From assembly GCA_038501625.1 (NCBI GenBank), contig JAZAYU010000124.1, positions 62,001 through 126,000 of the forward strand: DNA of 64,000 nt, read 5' to 3'. This DNA comes from Corbicula japonica. Lineage: Eukaryota > Mollusca > Bivalvia > Venerida > Cyrenidae. Under the pieces are notes generated by a model. It ran no database searches and was not told the origin of the DNA. It saw only the letters and a list, made by a program, of their open reading frames with translations. Shown in pieces: positions 44,901-57,256 of this stretch; positions within the stretch are counted from its first letter, which is position 1, and every line of letters begins with the position of its first letter. A program made the position numbers and the translations under genes.

Positions 44901-47872
44901 TCCGCATCCGTGTCCGCGAGTTTTTACTTACCAAATATATCGTTGGGTATATTCCATAACTCTGCGTCTGAGTTCGTGTCCGCGACGTCAAACGGACGAG
45001 GAAATATGGATGCCACGGTATCTTTGGTGAGTGAAAAATCGCAGACGCGGACACGGACATGGATCACGCATCACGGAACTATGGAATATTGGCCAAAGAC
45101 TTGTTATATTTACAGCAAGATGATTCATTCTTACACGCAGCCGAAAACTTACTGGATATTTAGTATACCGGCGTTATTTAAATAGAGAGCATAACTCCGT
45201 GAATTTTGTTTCAGCATCCAGTATAATGAAACCCAGGCTATTGCTGTCACGTACAATGTCTGGAGCAATCTTGATAAAACTTTTGCCGATGTAGGCGAGC
45301 CAGTTGTTTGGAGCATTCATTTTCCCAGTAAGTTTAAGAGTTATAATCTATTCATACAATTTAACTTGCCAGTTTACTTGTATGTCATAAACTTCTAGTT
45401 ATTGTTCGGTAAATCATTCTTGTTCAGACTAAAAATAAGTGGATATCAGCTGCTACAATGTGTATTAAATTTGTTTTCGGCATTCTACTGTAATTTATCA
45501 TAAACTTACTCTTTCTCCACAGGCGAATACTATTTGGAAGTAGACTTCTGCACTGCCAATCCTGGAATTCATTATGACGAGGAAACAGCGATCACCCTTA
45601 TTTTAGACTAGTAAGAACATTTTGTAGACTAACATTGAATTCTGTACAATGTGTTGAACATTGGCTGATCGGTATTTCCGATAAAAGTTGTCGTGTTTGT
45701 TCATTGGTTTATAAATTCAGTGGCAGGCATTTAGTTGCACTCGTCCATCCGTACGTCCGTTCGTACGTAGGTACCCCAAATCTTGTGGCATCAACTCATC
45801 ATTTCTATAGGGCGGATTTAGATCAAGCAGGATGTGTAAATGTTTTTTTTCCTGAAAACAGAGTTATGGCCCTTTATTACAAATGTTGTTGTTGCAGTGG
45901 GGACATTGGTGTCCGAGGACAGATTCTAGTTAGTCATATTAGTTGCTTATTAGACTTTTACACACATCGAAATATTCCAGAAAATGTGTTGCGTTTTAAT
46001 TGTCTGTAGAACAATTATAATATCCGACTGGACGTCCTTAATGTTCTGTTTTTGTGTCTAACATTTATCTTGTTAATCACTTCCATGGTCACTAACCTTT
46101 GTAATTGTCTTTTAACCGACTATGCTGTAATTTAAATATGTCATCATTGTCATTTATAAATACATGATAACTGTAACTGTAAGAAATAAATGAGGTTACC
46201 ATTAATTGGGGCATGAAACGAAAAAAAAAAAAGATCTGGATCTGACGCTAGATTAATTTTTCTGATAGCATACTACTGCAGCCTAACGAACCATGTTGCT
46301 TGCTACTTCGTAGCATATTCATAGACAATTTATGAAACTATTTATTTTCAGTTGCACACAAAGTACGGATCTGATCAGCAGCTTCACTCCTGCCTCTGGT
46401 TTAGCAACAGCAACAATCAACGCTTTCAAATTCTATGATAACAACAGTGTGCACCTGCACTGTTGGCTGGTGGTGTGCCCCACACCCTCGGGTTGCGTAG
46501 TAAGTACACTAAACAATGCCTCATTATAAAACTGGAAATGGAAACCAGACTCAAATCTCGTTGATCTGACTGGTCGCCATTTCCACCGATCAGATTCTTG
46601 AGATTTGAGACTGGTTTCCATGCTCAGTTTTATAACCTTGGGCACTGGTCTATTTCTACAACACATCGTTAAGGAAATTGTTTGTCCGTAAAGCATGACT
46701 ACTGAAGTGCACGCCCGCCACTAACCCACCCCCAGATTGTAATCGGTTAGTCACTGTTCTGGAATGACATGGATTTTAATTTATTTGTCCGTACAGAAAT
46801 CGATTCTAATAAAACACAAACATATGCACTTTTCTGATCTACATTTTACAACAAATCTACAATAATAAATTTTGGACAAGCGCTCACCGCGACAAAAAAA
46901 TTACAATGAAAGCAGTGAGCACCAAATGAAATCAAACGGAAAAGGGGCGAAAGAGTTTAATCCCTTATAATTTTTTTCTCAGAAAAACTGTAAATTGGCG
47001 TTGAAGGAAGATTCCTAAAACACATATTAAGAGTTGTCGCTCTGTTTTGTTTTATAGTGACTGCCTTGGGCATTTACCCCTGAAATAGTGGACGATTTAT
47101 TTCATAACTATCGAGACGATTAATAATTTATCAACGTGTGTAGTTCTAGTTAAATTATGGAAAGAAAACAAACATGTGAACTCGAAGAAAACTGACATGA
47201 AATAAAATTTCAATGGACAAGTTAAATTTAAAATTTCAGACTTCTTGTCAGAGCACCAGGAAAAGGCAAGTGGATGCGAAGGAAGGTACAGACGGTAGAT
47301 TCCGATCAGAGTTCGGAAAAGTGCTTCAAATCATTGATCCAAATGGTAATGGAGCGAAACCATGTAAGTATGCACCAAAGAACTCACTAGAAATGTTAAA
47401 TACTGAAATGATCAATAAATCGACAATTTGAAAATTCGCCGTAACATTTTTCCCGTAAATTTGTGCACACATTTCTTCAATTTTAATATCGCAGTAGAAT
47501 TGTTTAATGTTAAATGTCTCCCCAAACATTCTTGTATGTATTTAACTCGTACAACGAATGTTTCGTTAACTTTTCTACCTCACAGCCTCCCAAACAATAA
47601 AAGTACAATGTACAAAAACATGTAAACACTTGAACTTAACGGCTGGTGATTATAGAGATTTGAAACCAGTCTCAAATCTCAATGGTCTCGATTTCAGCCA
47701 ATTAGATCATATAGATTTGAGACTGATTTCCATTCTCAGTTTTATAAAAATATATTCGGTCAGGTTTCATCAAACTTACTTAATTGTATTACTTTAACAA
47801 ATGTTTGTGTTTCCAGTTTCAGGTCTGAGCCTCACTTTAACCATCTTGATTGTGCTCGCCAGTCTACTCTGA
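41962..47872 (+). CDS. ZP-domain secreted protein, copy 3 (8 coding exons, 294 aa)
   Basis: Coding exons: 41962-42034, 43617-43753, 44250-44395, 45215-45327, 45523-45610, 46352-46499, 47240-47363, 47817-47872; lengths and phases equal copy 1, open to TGA. The signal peptide is MDRLNLVCFLTLLFLPSLCW|A. This is the most diverged intact copy: D137N, N144D, Q262K, A271G, and L277F because exon 8 ends CCAT instead of CCAC. All ten ZP cysteines, RKR|Q and the hydrophobic tail remain. Introns 2 and 4 each carry a small inverted-repeat element not found in other copies. Introns 1-2 resemble copy 2; intron 6 through the 3' flank is almost identical to copy 0. AATAAA follows at 47997. Confidence 0.88.
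42989..43201. mobile_element. 213-bp MITE in intron 2 of copy 3
   Basis: Perfect 26-bp terminal inverted repeats, starting TTGTCCAACAATATTGACCT, flanked by TA (42987-42988 and 43202-43203). The empty site CAACTGTACAACC is seen in copy 2 near 27175. A TA duplication fits Tc1/mariner-type MITEs. Short frames on both strands are incidental. Confidence 0.9.
44870..45094. mobile_element. 225-bp MITE in intron 4 of copy 3
   Basis: The ends are GGCC(G/A)(G/A)TATTCCATAG and CCGTGATGC on the left, inverted on the right, with extra inner repeats of CGGACACGGA and CGTGTCCGCG. Flanks repeat AAA or AAAG, so a 3-4 bp target duplication. The empty site GGTAAAGACTTGTTA is present in copy 2 near 28920. Non-coding. 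Confidence 0.85.
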
Positions 47873-50800
47873 TGTTCATGGATGTATATCGTTGGATTAC
47901 TAGCTGAAATGAGACTTTTTCAAGAAACAAGAGATTATGACCTTAGTACTGTCATATAGAACATGACTTAGGGAGTCACTTAGTGTAATTGTAAATAATA
48001 AAAAATTATTATGAAGCTATTTTTGTTGACTTTCCTTCTCCTTCCATAAATACGTTATCTAACTCCCGTTGCCTTTACCTCTTAGTAAGCTAAAGAAAAC
48101 AATTGCACATGTGTATCATTATAAGGAAAGACAAACACGAAATTCTAAATTACAATGCCCAAGGTTATAAAACTGAACATGGAAAATAGTATCAAATCTC
48201 AAGCAATTGATTGGCTTAAATGGCGACTGGTCGCATTTCAGCCAATCACATGCTTGAGATTCGAGACTGGTTTCCATGCTCTGTTTTATTACCTAAAGCC
48301 CAAGTTTTCCAAGGATCACATTAACCATTTCGAATAGCTTTTTCTAAAGCAATGACGAGAGTACGTTTAAATATAAACGTGTTAATAATGTCGATATTTA
48401 TTATGCCCATTCCACAAAGAAGCTGGGGTATATTGCTTTGCACATATCGGTCGGTCTATCCGTTCGTCCGTCCGTAACCATCCTTGTCTGATCAATAACC
48501 TGACAACGAGTTGACATACAGTCCTCAGATTCGGTAGTTTGGTAGGGAGGTTTTTCATTATAAGTAGATGAACCTCTATTGATTTTGAGGTCTTGTGGTC
48601 AAAGGTCAAGGTCACAGTGACCTTCAATAAAATAACAGCAGATTACTATTCAATTGGCGTTTGGTGGCCAGACATGTTTTACAAACATCTGTTCTTAATT
48701 TTTAATTGTCTCTTCAATCATATATCGAGCAAAACATAAAACATGTGAAAGACATATCCGTTTATTACAGATAACTTTTAAGTGGTACCCAATGAATAGC
48801 CGCAACATTAACACTTTACTTCATACCCATTTTAACGCCTATGCGATCAGTCTAGATCCAGATCAGCCATCACATCCATGGCATCTTGATCTAGATCTGC
48901 GCTGGTTGAATCTTGGTCAGCAATAACCAAATGAATCTAAAAGCGAATAGTTTAGATCCTGATCAGAAGCAAGGAGGTGCGGGCTGATAACATTCTAAGA
49001 CTTGTAGAATTCATTTTTAATCTGTTTTACCTTGCCAAAGCAAAAAGTTTTTTAATAGAAATAAATCCAATCAGTTTCTCATGATCGCTTGCTATGCTTA
49101 AACCTGTTACGACCATAATTATGATTCATTTCGAGGCTTGTATGGGGAAAGAAACAAATTTGTAGTATTTTTTATTCTAAATGATAATTAAAATGTAATA
49201 ATAAGAATGGATCATTTGGTCTATCGCTTTTAATGGCGATCTACATCGATTTAGAAAATTATCTATCTCTAACAGCAAATTGTTGTTTATTAAAAAACAC
49301 ACACATTTATCTTACTCGTGTATCTTTAGTTTTAAATATGTCAAAATTACATCAATGAAGAAAGAGATTTTAGACATAAAAATTCACTAAAATTATTTTC
49401 TTCTTTTTACCTTAAAAACACACACGTATCAATGCAAAACATTTTAAAACACGCAGAAGTATTGATACAAAAATTTTGTGTTCTTTACAACAATTTCTAG
49501 TCAAAAGTGAAATCTACACTATTATTTCATTGTCTAATGTTAACAACGCCAGGAAAATCAGAAAGGTCATTTGTGGTGTTAAGTTTTTCTTTTCGAATGT
49601 AAGATAAGACTCATTAATAGATTTTGTGCAATTTTAATGATATTCGTCTTGCCTTCCGTCAGAGATTTTGATAATTTATTTTAAACCACGAAAGTGCTAG
49701 ACGAAAATTAAAATACCGATCCTTGTTAAATTGTTTCGGATCCGTGAAATCGATAAATATAATCACGTGATGGTTGTTTCAACATTAATGTCTAACATTT
49801 AAACAATACATACTCTTGTATTTCCTCAATCCCTGAGGGTCGCATATATCTACGGATTGTCTTGTCCGTCCGGATATTAAAGTTATTTTAGGAATCGCTC
49901 GAGGGGATTTAAACCAAACTTCAGCCCCAATTACATATGCAAAAATCTTAAAATATTACAAAAATATTGTTCAATTCTCAAACAGGAATCGGTGCGTGGT
50001 TTACTCCCCCCCCCCGCTTTTGTTAAAAAAACTACATTGTATTTCCTCCCTTAAAAATTTCAAAGGGACTCGACTATTGTTTATTGATAGCCTCCATTAA
50101 AAATTGCAAATGGACACATCCATTTTTTAAAGATTGCAAATATTTACCTCCTTTGAAAATAGAAAATTTAGGAAAATTTAGGGGCACAACTCTTGTTATC
50201 CTGAAAGATTTAGCTTCTTAGAATTCTGCGAATAGTGACTTCCTTTTGAAAATAACACATGTAGGAATGCTTCGGAGGGAGTCAACTGTTGTTATCATCG
50301 TAGATTTACCTCCATTTCATATTACGTATAGTGAATTTTTCAAAGAAAAATAACTTTTGTTTATGGATTGTCTCTCTTGAAAATTTCAAAGAGACAAAAC
50401 TTTTATTTATAGATTGCAAAGAGTGACCTCCCTTGAAAAAAAGCAAATGACTGAATGTGTCAAAAGGAGATTGATATACCTCTCTCGAGTACATAAAAGG
50501 TGACAATCCTTCAAAATAGCAAATGTTGAATATTTCAAAGGGACTATTGTTTATAGAGTGGAAAGAGTAAGCTCCTTTTGAAATTGCAAAGGTCCTAGGG
50601 TACATCCAGGCGGCTTTTGGAGTGTTATCCTGCATGCAAACTATTCTTTACAATAAACAAAAAAAATCTGACGAAAATCTTACATATTTGAAAACCTGCA
50701 AAATATTTGCTGCAGCAACATCTTAATAAAACCCCTTTCCTGTTAATATATAATCTGTTCTCAATTCCCCAAACGGATGAAAAGTGTCCCCCATCCAGCT

Positions 50801-50973
50801 AGATTTTTTCAGAAATTGTCATTGAAATACCTCACAGTCAAATTATTCTCCGATTCAGTCTCAGTCACACAAAAGCTACTGCCCTATTTGTAAATTATAT
50901 CACTTCGTTGATTAAATGTGAATGTTTTACTAAGCCACGAGGGAAATTTAGGAAAACTATACACGTATATCTT
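47873..50973 (+). other. 3' flank of copy 3
   Basis: Almost identical to 1907-5031 after copy 0: AATAAA at 47997, hairpin (48157-48296), CCGTCCG repeat with the full GGTCACAGTGACC palindrome (48610-48622), AT-rich sequence, and degenerate tandem repeat (50030-50590). A poly-C run of about eleven bases near 50007 is specific to this copy. No gene seen. Confidence 0.7.
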
Positions 50974-53760
50974 AGGTTCTTAGGTGCACTAATCTCACAC
51001 TTGCCCCAGTTGTGAACATGGTTAACGCCGCTACAGGTTCTTATGTGCACCAATCTCTCACTTGCCCCAGTGGTGTGCAAGGCTAACGTCGCTACAGGTT
51101 CTTATGTGCACCAATCTCTCACTTGCCCTAATGGTGTACAAGGCTTACGCAGCTACAGGTTCTTATGTGCACCAATCTCACACTTGCCCCAGTGGTGTAC
51201 AAGACTAACGCAGCTACAGGTTCTTATGTGCACGAATCTCTCACTTTTCCCCAGTGGTGTACAAGGCTAACACAGCTACAGGTTCTTATGTGCACCAATC
51301 TCGCACTTGCCCCAGTGGTGTACAAGGCTAACGCAGCTACAGGTTCTTATGTGCACCAATCTCACACTTGCCCTAGTGGTGTACAAGGCTAACGCCGCTA
51401 CAGGTTCTTATGTGCACTAATCTCTCTCTTGCCCCAGTGGTGTACAAGGCTAACGTCGCTACAGGTTCTTATGTGCACCAATCTCGCACTTGCCCCAGTG
51501 GTGTACAAGGCTAACGCCGCTACAGGTTCTTATGTGCACCAATCTCTTACTTGCCCCAGTGGTGTACAAGGCTAACGTCGCTACAGGTTCTTATGTGCAC
51601 CAATCTCTTACTTGCCCCAGTGGTGTACAAGGCTAACGCCGCTACAGGTTCTTATGTGCACCAATCTCACACTTGCCCTAGTGGTGTACAAGGCAAACGT
51701 CGCTACAGGTTCTTATGTGCACCAATCTCTCACTTGCCCTAGTGGTGTACAAGGCTAACGTCGCTACAGGTTCTTATGTGCACCAATCTCACACTTGCCC
51801 TAGTGGTGTACAAGGCTAACGCCGCTACAGGTTCTTATGTGCACCAATCTCGCACTTGCCCTAGTGGTGTACAAGGCTTACGCCGCTACAGGTTCTTATG
51901 TGCACCAATCTCACACTTGCCCTAGTGGTGTACAAGGCTAACGCCGCTACAGGTTCTTATGTGCACCAATCTCACACTTGCCCTAGAGGTGTACAAGTCT
52001 AACGTCGCTACAGGTTCTTATGTGCACCAATCTCACACTTGCCCTAGTGGTGTACAAGGCTAACGCCGCTACAGGTTCTTATGTGCACCAATCTGACACT
52101 TGCCCTAGTGGTGTACAAGGCTAACACAGCTACAGGTTCTTTTGTGCACCAATCTCGCACTTGCCCCAGTGGTGTACAAGGCTAACGCCGCTACAGGTTC
52201 TTATGTGCACCAATCTCACACTTGCCCCAGTGGTGTACAAGGCTAACGTCGCTACAGGTTCTTATGTGCACCAATCTCGCACTTGCCCCAGTGGTGTACA
52301 AGACTAACGCCGCTACAGGTTCTTATGTGCACCAATCTCGCACTTGCCCCAGTGGTGTACAAGGCTAACACAGCTACAGGTTTATCTCACACCTGCCCCA
52401 GTGGTAAACAGGGCTAACGCAGCTACAGGTTCTTATGTGCACCAATCTCACACTTGCCCCAGTGGTGTATAAGGCTAACACAGCTACAGGTTCTTATGTG
52501 CACCAATCTCACACTTGCCCCAGTGGTGTACAAGGCTAACGCAGCTACAGGTTCTTATGTGCACCAATCTCTCACTTGCCCAAGTGGTGTACAAGGCTAA
52601 CACAGCTACAGGTTCTTATGTGCACCAATCTCACACTTGCCCCAGTAGTGTACAAGGCTAACACAGCTACAGGTTCTTATGTGCACCAATCTCACTCATG
52701 CCCCAGTGGTGTACAAGGCTAACACAGCTACAGGTTCTTATGTGCACCAATCTCTCATTTGCCCCAGTGGTGTACAAGGCTAACACAGCTACAGGTTCTT
52801 ATGTGCACCAATCTCACACTTGCCCCAGTTGTGTACAAGGCTAACACAGCTACAGGTTCTTATGTGCACCAATCTCTCACTTGCCCCAGTGGTGTAAAAG
52901 GCTAACACAGCTACAGGTTCTTATGTGCACCCAACTCTCACTTGCCCCAGTGGTGTACAAGGCTAACACAGCTACAGGTTCTTATGTGCACCAATCTCAC
53001 ACTTGCCCCAGTGGTGTACAAGGCTAACACAGCTACAGGTTCTTATGTGCACCAATCTCTCACTTGCCCCAGTGGTGTACAAGGCCAACACAGCTACAGG
53101 TTCTTATGTGCACCAATCTCACACTTGCCCCTGTGGTGTACAAGGCTAACACAGCTACAGGTTCTTATGTGCACCAATCTCTCACTTGCCCCAGTGGTGT
53201 ACAAGGCTAACGCAGCTACAGGTTCTTATGTGCACCAATCTCTCACTTGCCCCAGTGGTGTACAAGGCTAACACAGCTACAGGTTCTTATGTGCACCAAT
53301 CTCACACTTGCCCCAGTGGTATACAAGGCTAACGCAGCTACAGGTTCTTATGTGCACCAATCTCACACTTGCCCTAGTGGTGTACAAGGCTAACACAGCT
53401 ACAGGTTCTTATGTGCACCAATCTCTCACTTGCCCCAGTGGTGTACAAGGCTAACGCAGCTACAGGTTCTTATGTGCACCAATCTCACGCTTGCCCCAGT
53501 GGTGTACAAGGCTAACACAGCTACAGGTTCTTATGTGCACCAATCTCTCACTTTTCCCAGTGGTGTACAAGGCTAACGCAGCTACAGGATCTTATGTGCA
53601 CCAATCTCTCACTTGCCCCAGTGGTGTACAAGGCTAACACAGCTACAGGTTCTTATGTGCACCAATCTCTCACTTGCCAAAGTGGTGTACAAGGCTAACG
53701 CAGCTACAGGTTCTTATGTGCACCAATCTCGCACTTGCTCCTACTGGTTCAGTGGTACAA
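50974..53760 (+). repeat. 61-bp minisatellite, about 45 units (array D)
   Basis: Longest of the four arrays. The first half is rich in CGCCGC and CGTCGC units with TTGCCCTAGTGG, like array C; from about 52,370 the units switch to CACAGC and CGCAGC types, like array A. A deleted unit (CAGGTTTATCTCACACCTGC near 52,378) matches the deleted unit in array A near 5457. Confidence 0.95.
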
Positions 53761-55335
53761 CAAAACTTACAATCTCTCTACTGATTTTAAGGTGCATGAA
53801 GCTCACAATGCATCTGCAGTTCTGAAGTGTTCTAAAGTTCACCAGATCACAATCTCTCTACTGATTTTGAGGTGCATGAAGCTCACAATGCATCTGCAGT
53901 TCTGAAGTGCTGTAAAGTGCACCAGATCACAATCTCTCTACTGATTTTGAGATGCATGAAGCTCACAATGCATTTGCAGTTCTGAAGTGCTCTAAAGTGC
54001 ACCATCTCACAATCTCTCTACTGATTTTGAGATGCATGAAGCTCACAATGAATCTGCAGTTCTGAAGTGTTCTAAAGTGCACCATCTCACAATCTCTCTA
54101 CTGATTTTGAGGTGCATGGAGCTCACAATGCATCTGCAGTTCTGAAGTGTTCTAAAGTGCACCATCTCACAATCTCTCTACTGATTTTGAGGTGCATGAA
54201 GCTCACAATGCATCTGCAGTTCTGAAGTGTTCTAAAGTGCACGATCTCACAATCTCTCTACTGATTTTGAGGTGCATGAAGCTCACAATGCATCTGCAGT
54301 TCTAAAGTGTTCTGAAGTGCACCAGCCTCACATTGGCCTCTACAGTTGTGATGAACGCCAAGCTCGCAATGCCTCTGCAGTTCTGAAGTGTTCTGAAGTG
54401 CACCAGCCTCACATTGGCCTCTACAGTTGTGATGAACCCCAAGCTCGCAATGCTTCTGCAGTTCTGAAGTGTTCTGAAGTACAATGTATCTGCAGTTCTG
54501 AACTGTTCTAAAGTGCACCAGATCACAATCTCTCTACTGATTTTGAGATACATGAAGCTCACAATGCATCTGCAGTTCTGAAGTGCTCTAAAGTGCACCA
54601 TCTCACAATCTCTCTACTGATTTTAAGGTGCATGAAGCTCACAATGCATCTGCAGTTCTGAAGTGTTCTAAAGTGCACCATCTCACAATATCTCTACTGA
54701 TTTTGAGGTGCATGAAGCTCACAATGCATCTGCAGTTCTGAAGTGTTCTAAAGTGCACCATCTCACAATCTCTCTACTGATTTTGAGATGCATGAAGCTC
54801 ACAATGCATCTGCAGTTCTGAAGTGTTCTAAAGTGCACCATCTCACAATCTCTCTACTGATTTTGAGGTGCATGAAGCTCACATTGCATCTGCAGTTCAT
54901 AAGTGTTCTAAAGTGCACCATCTCACAATCTCTCTACTGATTTTGAGGTGCATGAAGCTCACAATGCATCTGCAGTTCTGAAGTGTTCTAAAGTGCACCA
55001 TCTCACAATCTCTCTACTGATTTTGAGATGCATGAAGCTCACAATGCATCTGCAGTTCTGAAGTGTTCTAAAGTGCACTATCTTACAATCTCTATACTGA
55101 TTTTGAGGTGCATGAAGCTCACAATGCATCTGCAGTTCTAAAGTGTTCTAAAGTGCACCATCTCACAATCTCTCTACTGATTTTGAGGTGCATGAAGCTC
55201 ACAATGCATCTGCAGTTCTGAAGTGTTCTTAAGTGCACCAGCCTCACATTGGCCTCTACAGTTGTGATGAACGCCAAGCTCACAATGCCTCTACAGGTTC
55301 TCAGGGTGCATCAACCTCAGAACCACGTCTGGTTT
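53761..55335 (+). repeat. 80-bp and 81-bp repeats following array D
   Basis: About seven 80-bp units, two 81-bp units (54320-54480), a fused junction (GAAGTACAATGTATCTGCAG near 54480), about nine more 80-bp units and one final 81-bp unit, closing with GGGTGCATCAACCTCAGAAC. The interleaved order points to duplication of a whole 80/81 block, not only single units. Confidence 0.9.
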
Positions 55336-56518
55336 AAAAGATTTCTACGAAAAGAACTTAAATGTAAAACTGTCAAAACGAAGACGTACGTGAAGAATAC
55401 GCGTGTATAATTTTGAGTTGGGTTCTTGGGCGAAATAAATGCCCTAACAATAAATGAAGTCTCAGTGAATCTCGTGTTTTCTTGACTTTTACTTAATATT
55501 AAAATTCGAAACCTGAACTGACACTATTACTTCACCAGTAGTTTTACAGGCCAATTCAATGGGCGAGATTTAAAGATAATAACTTGTCCATAATTAGTAT
55601 TTAGTATGGTGCACATACATACAAAATTATCGGTTCACCTGTAAATGTATGAATTGGACGTATAAATTTACGCGAGGACGGTATAAGATTACGTGAGGAA
55701 CGTACAAATTTACGCGAGCGAGAAACCTATACATTTACAGGTGCATTTATCAGGAGTGTGTTTTGCATTCGATCAGAAAAACGCACAACAAGACAAAACG
55801 CTATAAGCAAACTGAATCGTCCAGAAATATAAAAGGTATTGAATTCTGATATTGGTCACCATTGATAATTAATACCTGTTTACCAAAGACACTGTTTTCT
55901 AAGAAACGGTGGTTACTAAACCTTTAGACAGACAGACTGGAAACGTTAATTCATCATCATCGGCAATTCCTAAAATAATGTGGTCGGCGACATCTTTGGC
56001 TAGAGTTTACATCTGGTCTGCCAGCATATAATTAACACATACGTTTTATTGATTTTGTAAGAAAATATGTTGTCTACTTTAGACATAAAGTTAAGGGCTG
56101 TGTACACCTGGGTTAATGTTAGGGTTAGGGATAGAATACACGACAGACCGTTTGTATTTTTAATTATTGCACGCAGTTGAAATGATTTGTTTTAATCGTA
56201 TTTGCAGTGTCTCAGAAAATGTATTTCCTTGTAAAAGTTGACTGGTTGACAAACAGTTTATCTTTAATATAGTATTCTGTCATGACTAGAAAAGAAGCAA
56301 TTTATATAAGTTTTATTAAGTTTGATATCCAGTTACTCTATCCGACCACTGAGGTATGCGAAGCTAATATTTATTTTACGCCTTTCGTTTGGAATACAAA
56401 TTGATAAATATATTTGCTAAATGGGAACATTGGGTGTGAACGACACTATAGATATCTTAGAAATAAATCTCAGAAATTTGCGATAACTCGTGCAACGCAA
56501 AACGCGGGAAAATTGTAC
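55336..56518 (+). other. 5' flank of copy 4
   Basis: Nearly identical to 6814-7991 before copy 1, differing by single bases and a few short indels (for example an extra GCGA near 55715). No gene seen. Confidence 0.65.
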
Positions 56519-56578
56519 TATAAAATCCCTGGCTTGCAAGGTGTTTTATTAGTTAGGAAAGGAAGGACAAGGATCCAG
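56519..56578 (+). promoter_or_regulatory. TATA box and non-coding exon 1, copy 4
   Basis: TATAAAA at 56519-56525 and donor CCAG|GTAAGTGAC after 56578, with the same spacing as the other copies and sequence identical to copy 1 in this stretch. Confidence 0.7.
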
Positions 56579-57256
56579 GTAAGTGACTGGTTTACTTAAT
56601 AATTTTAACCTTTTTAAGTCGAGACGGGCAAATCAAAAAAAATAATCTATGAAAATTTGAAATACAATTATTTAAAGTTAGAACGGAACGGGACTAAATA
56701 AAAACAAGGCATAATTGTAGAAACATGACTCCGACTTTGTTTTAGTATTTTCAAGCGATAGAAACACATGTCTCAATAAATACATTCGACTTCAGTTTAA
56801 ATGAAATGCGTATAGAGTACACGAATATCTTTATTAGGGTTTTGTTTAATTATAAAGTAATACTTATAAATCTTATTTTATCATATTTTATCCTTATTTG
56901 TTCTACTTTTTGCTTTCAATTTTCAGAGTAAGATGCAAACATTGTTGAATATTGTCGTAATTATGCAAACATAGTTACACATATTGTTGTGTACCTTGCT
57001 CGTGTTTCCTTCCTATAGAATTCCATTTAATCTCCATTTCAATGTCATTGCATATAATGTAGACTTCACAATATTGTGCGATTACTTTGGTGCCCAGCAA
57101 ACATTGTGTGTTATAGAATTTCAACCACACATTGCACAAAAAGTCGGACACAGTATCAAAACGTCTACAAATGGCAAAACGAACTTGTCTGATTTCGGAT
57201 GATTATTTCTTTTATTAGGTAAACGACCGAGACCTCAGATTATCTCCTTGCGTGCA

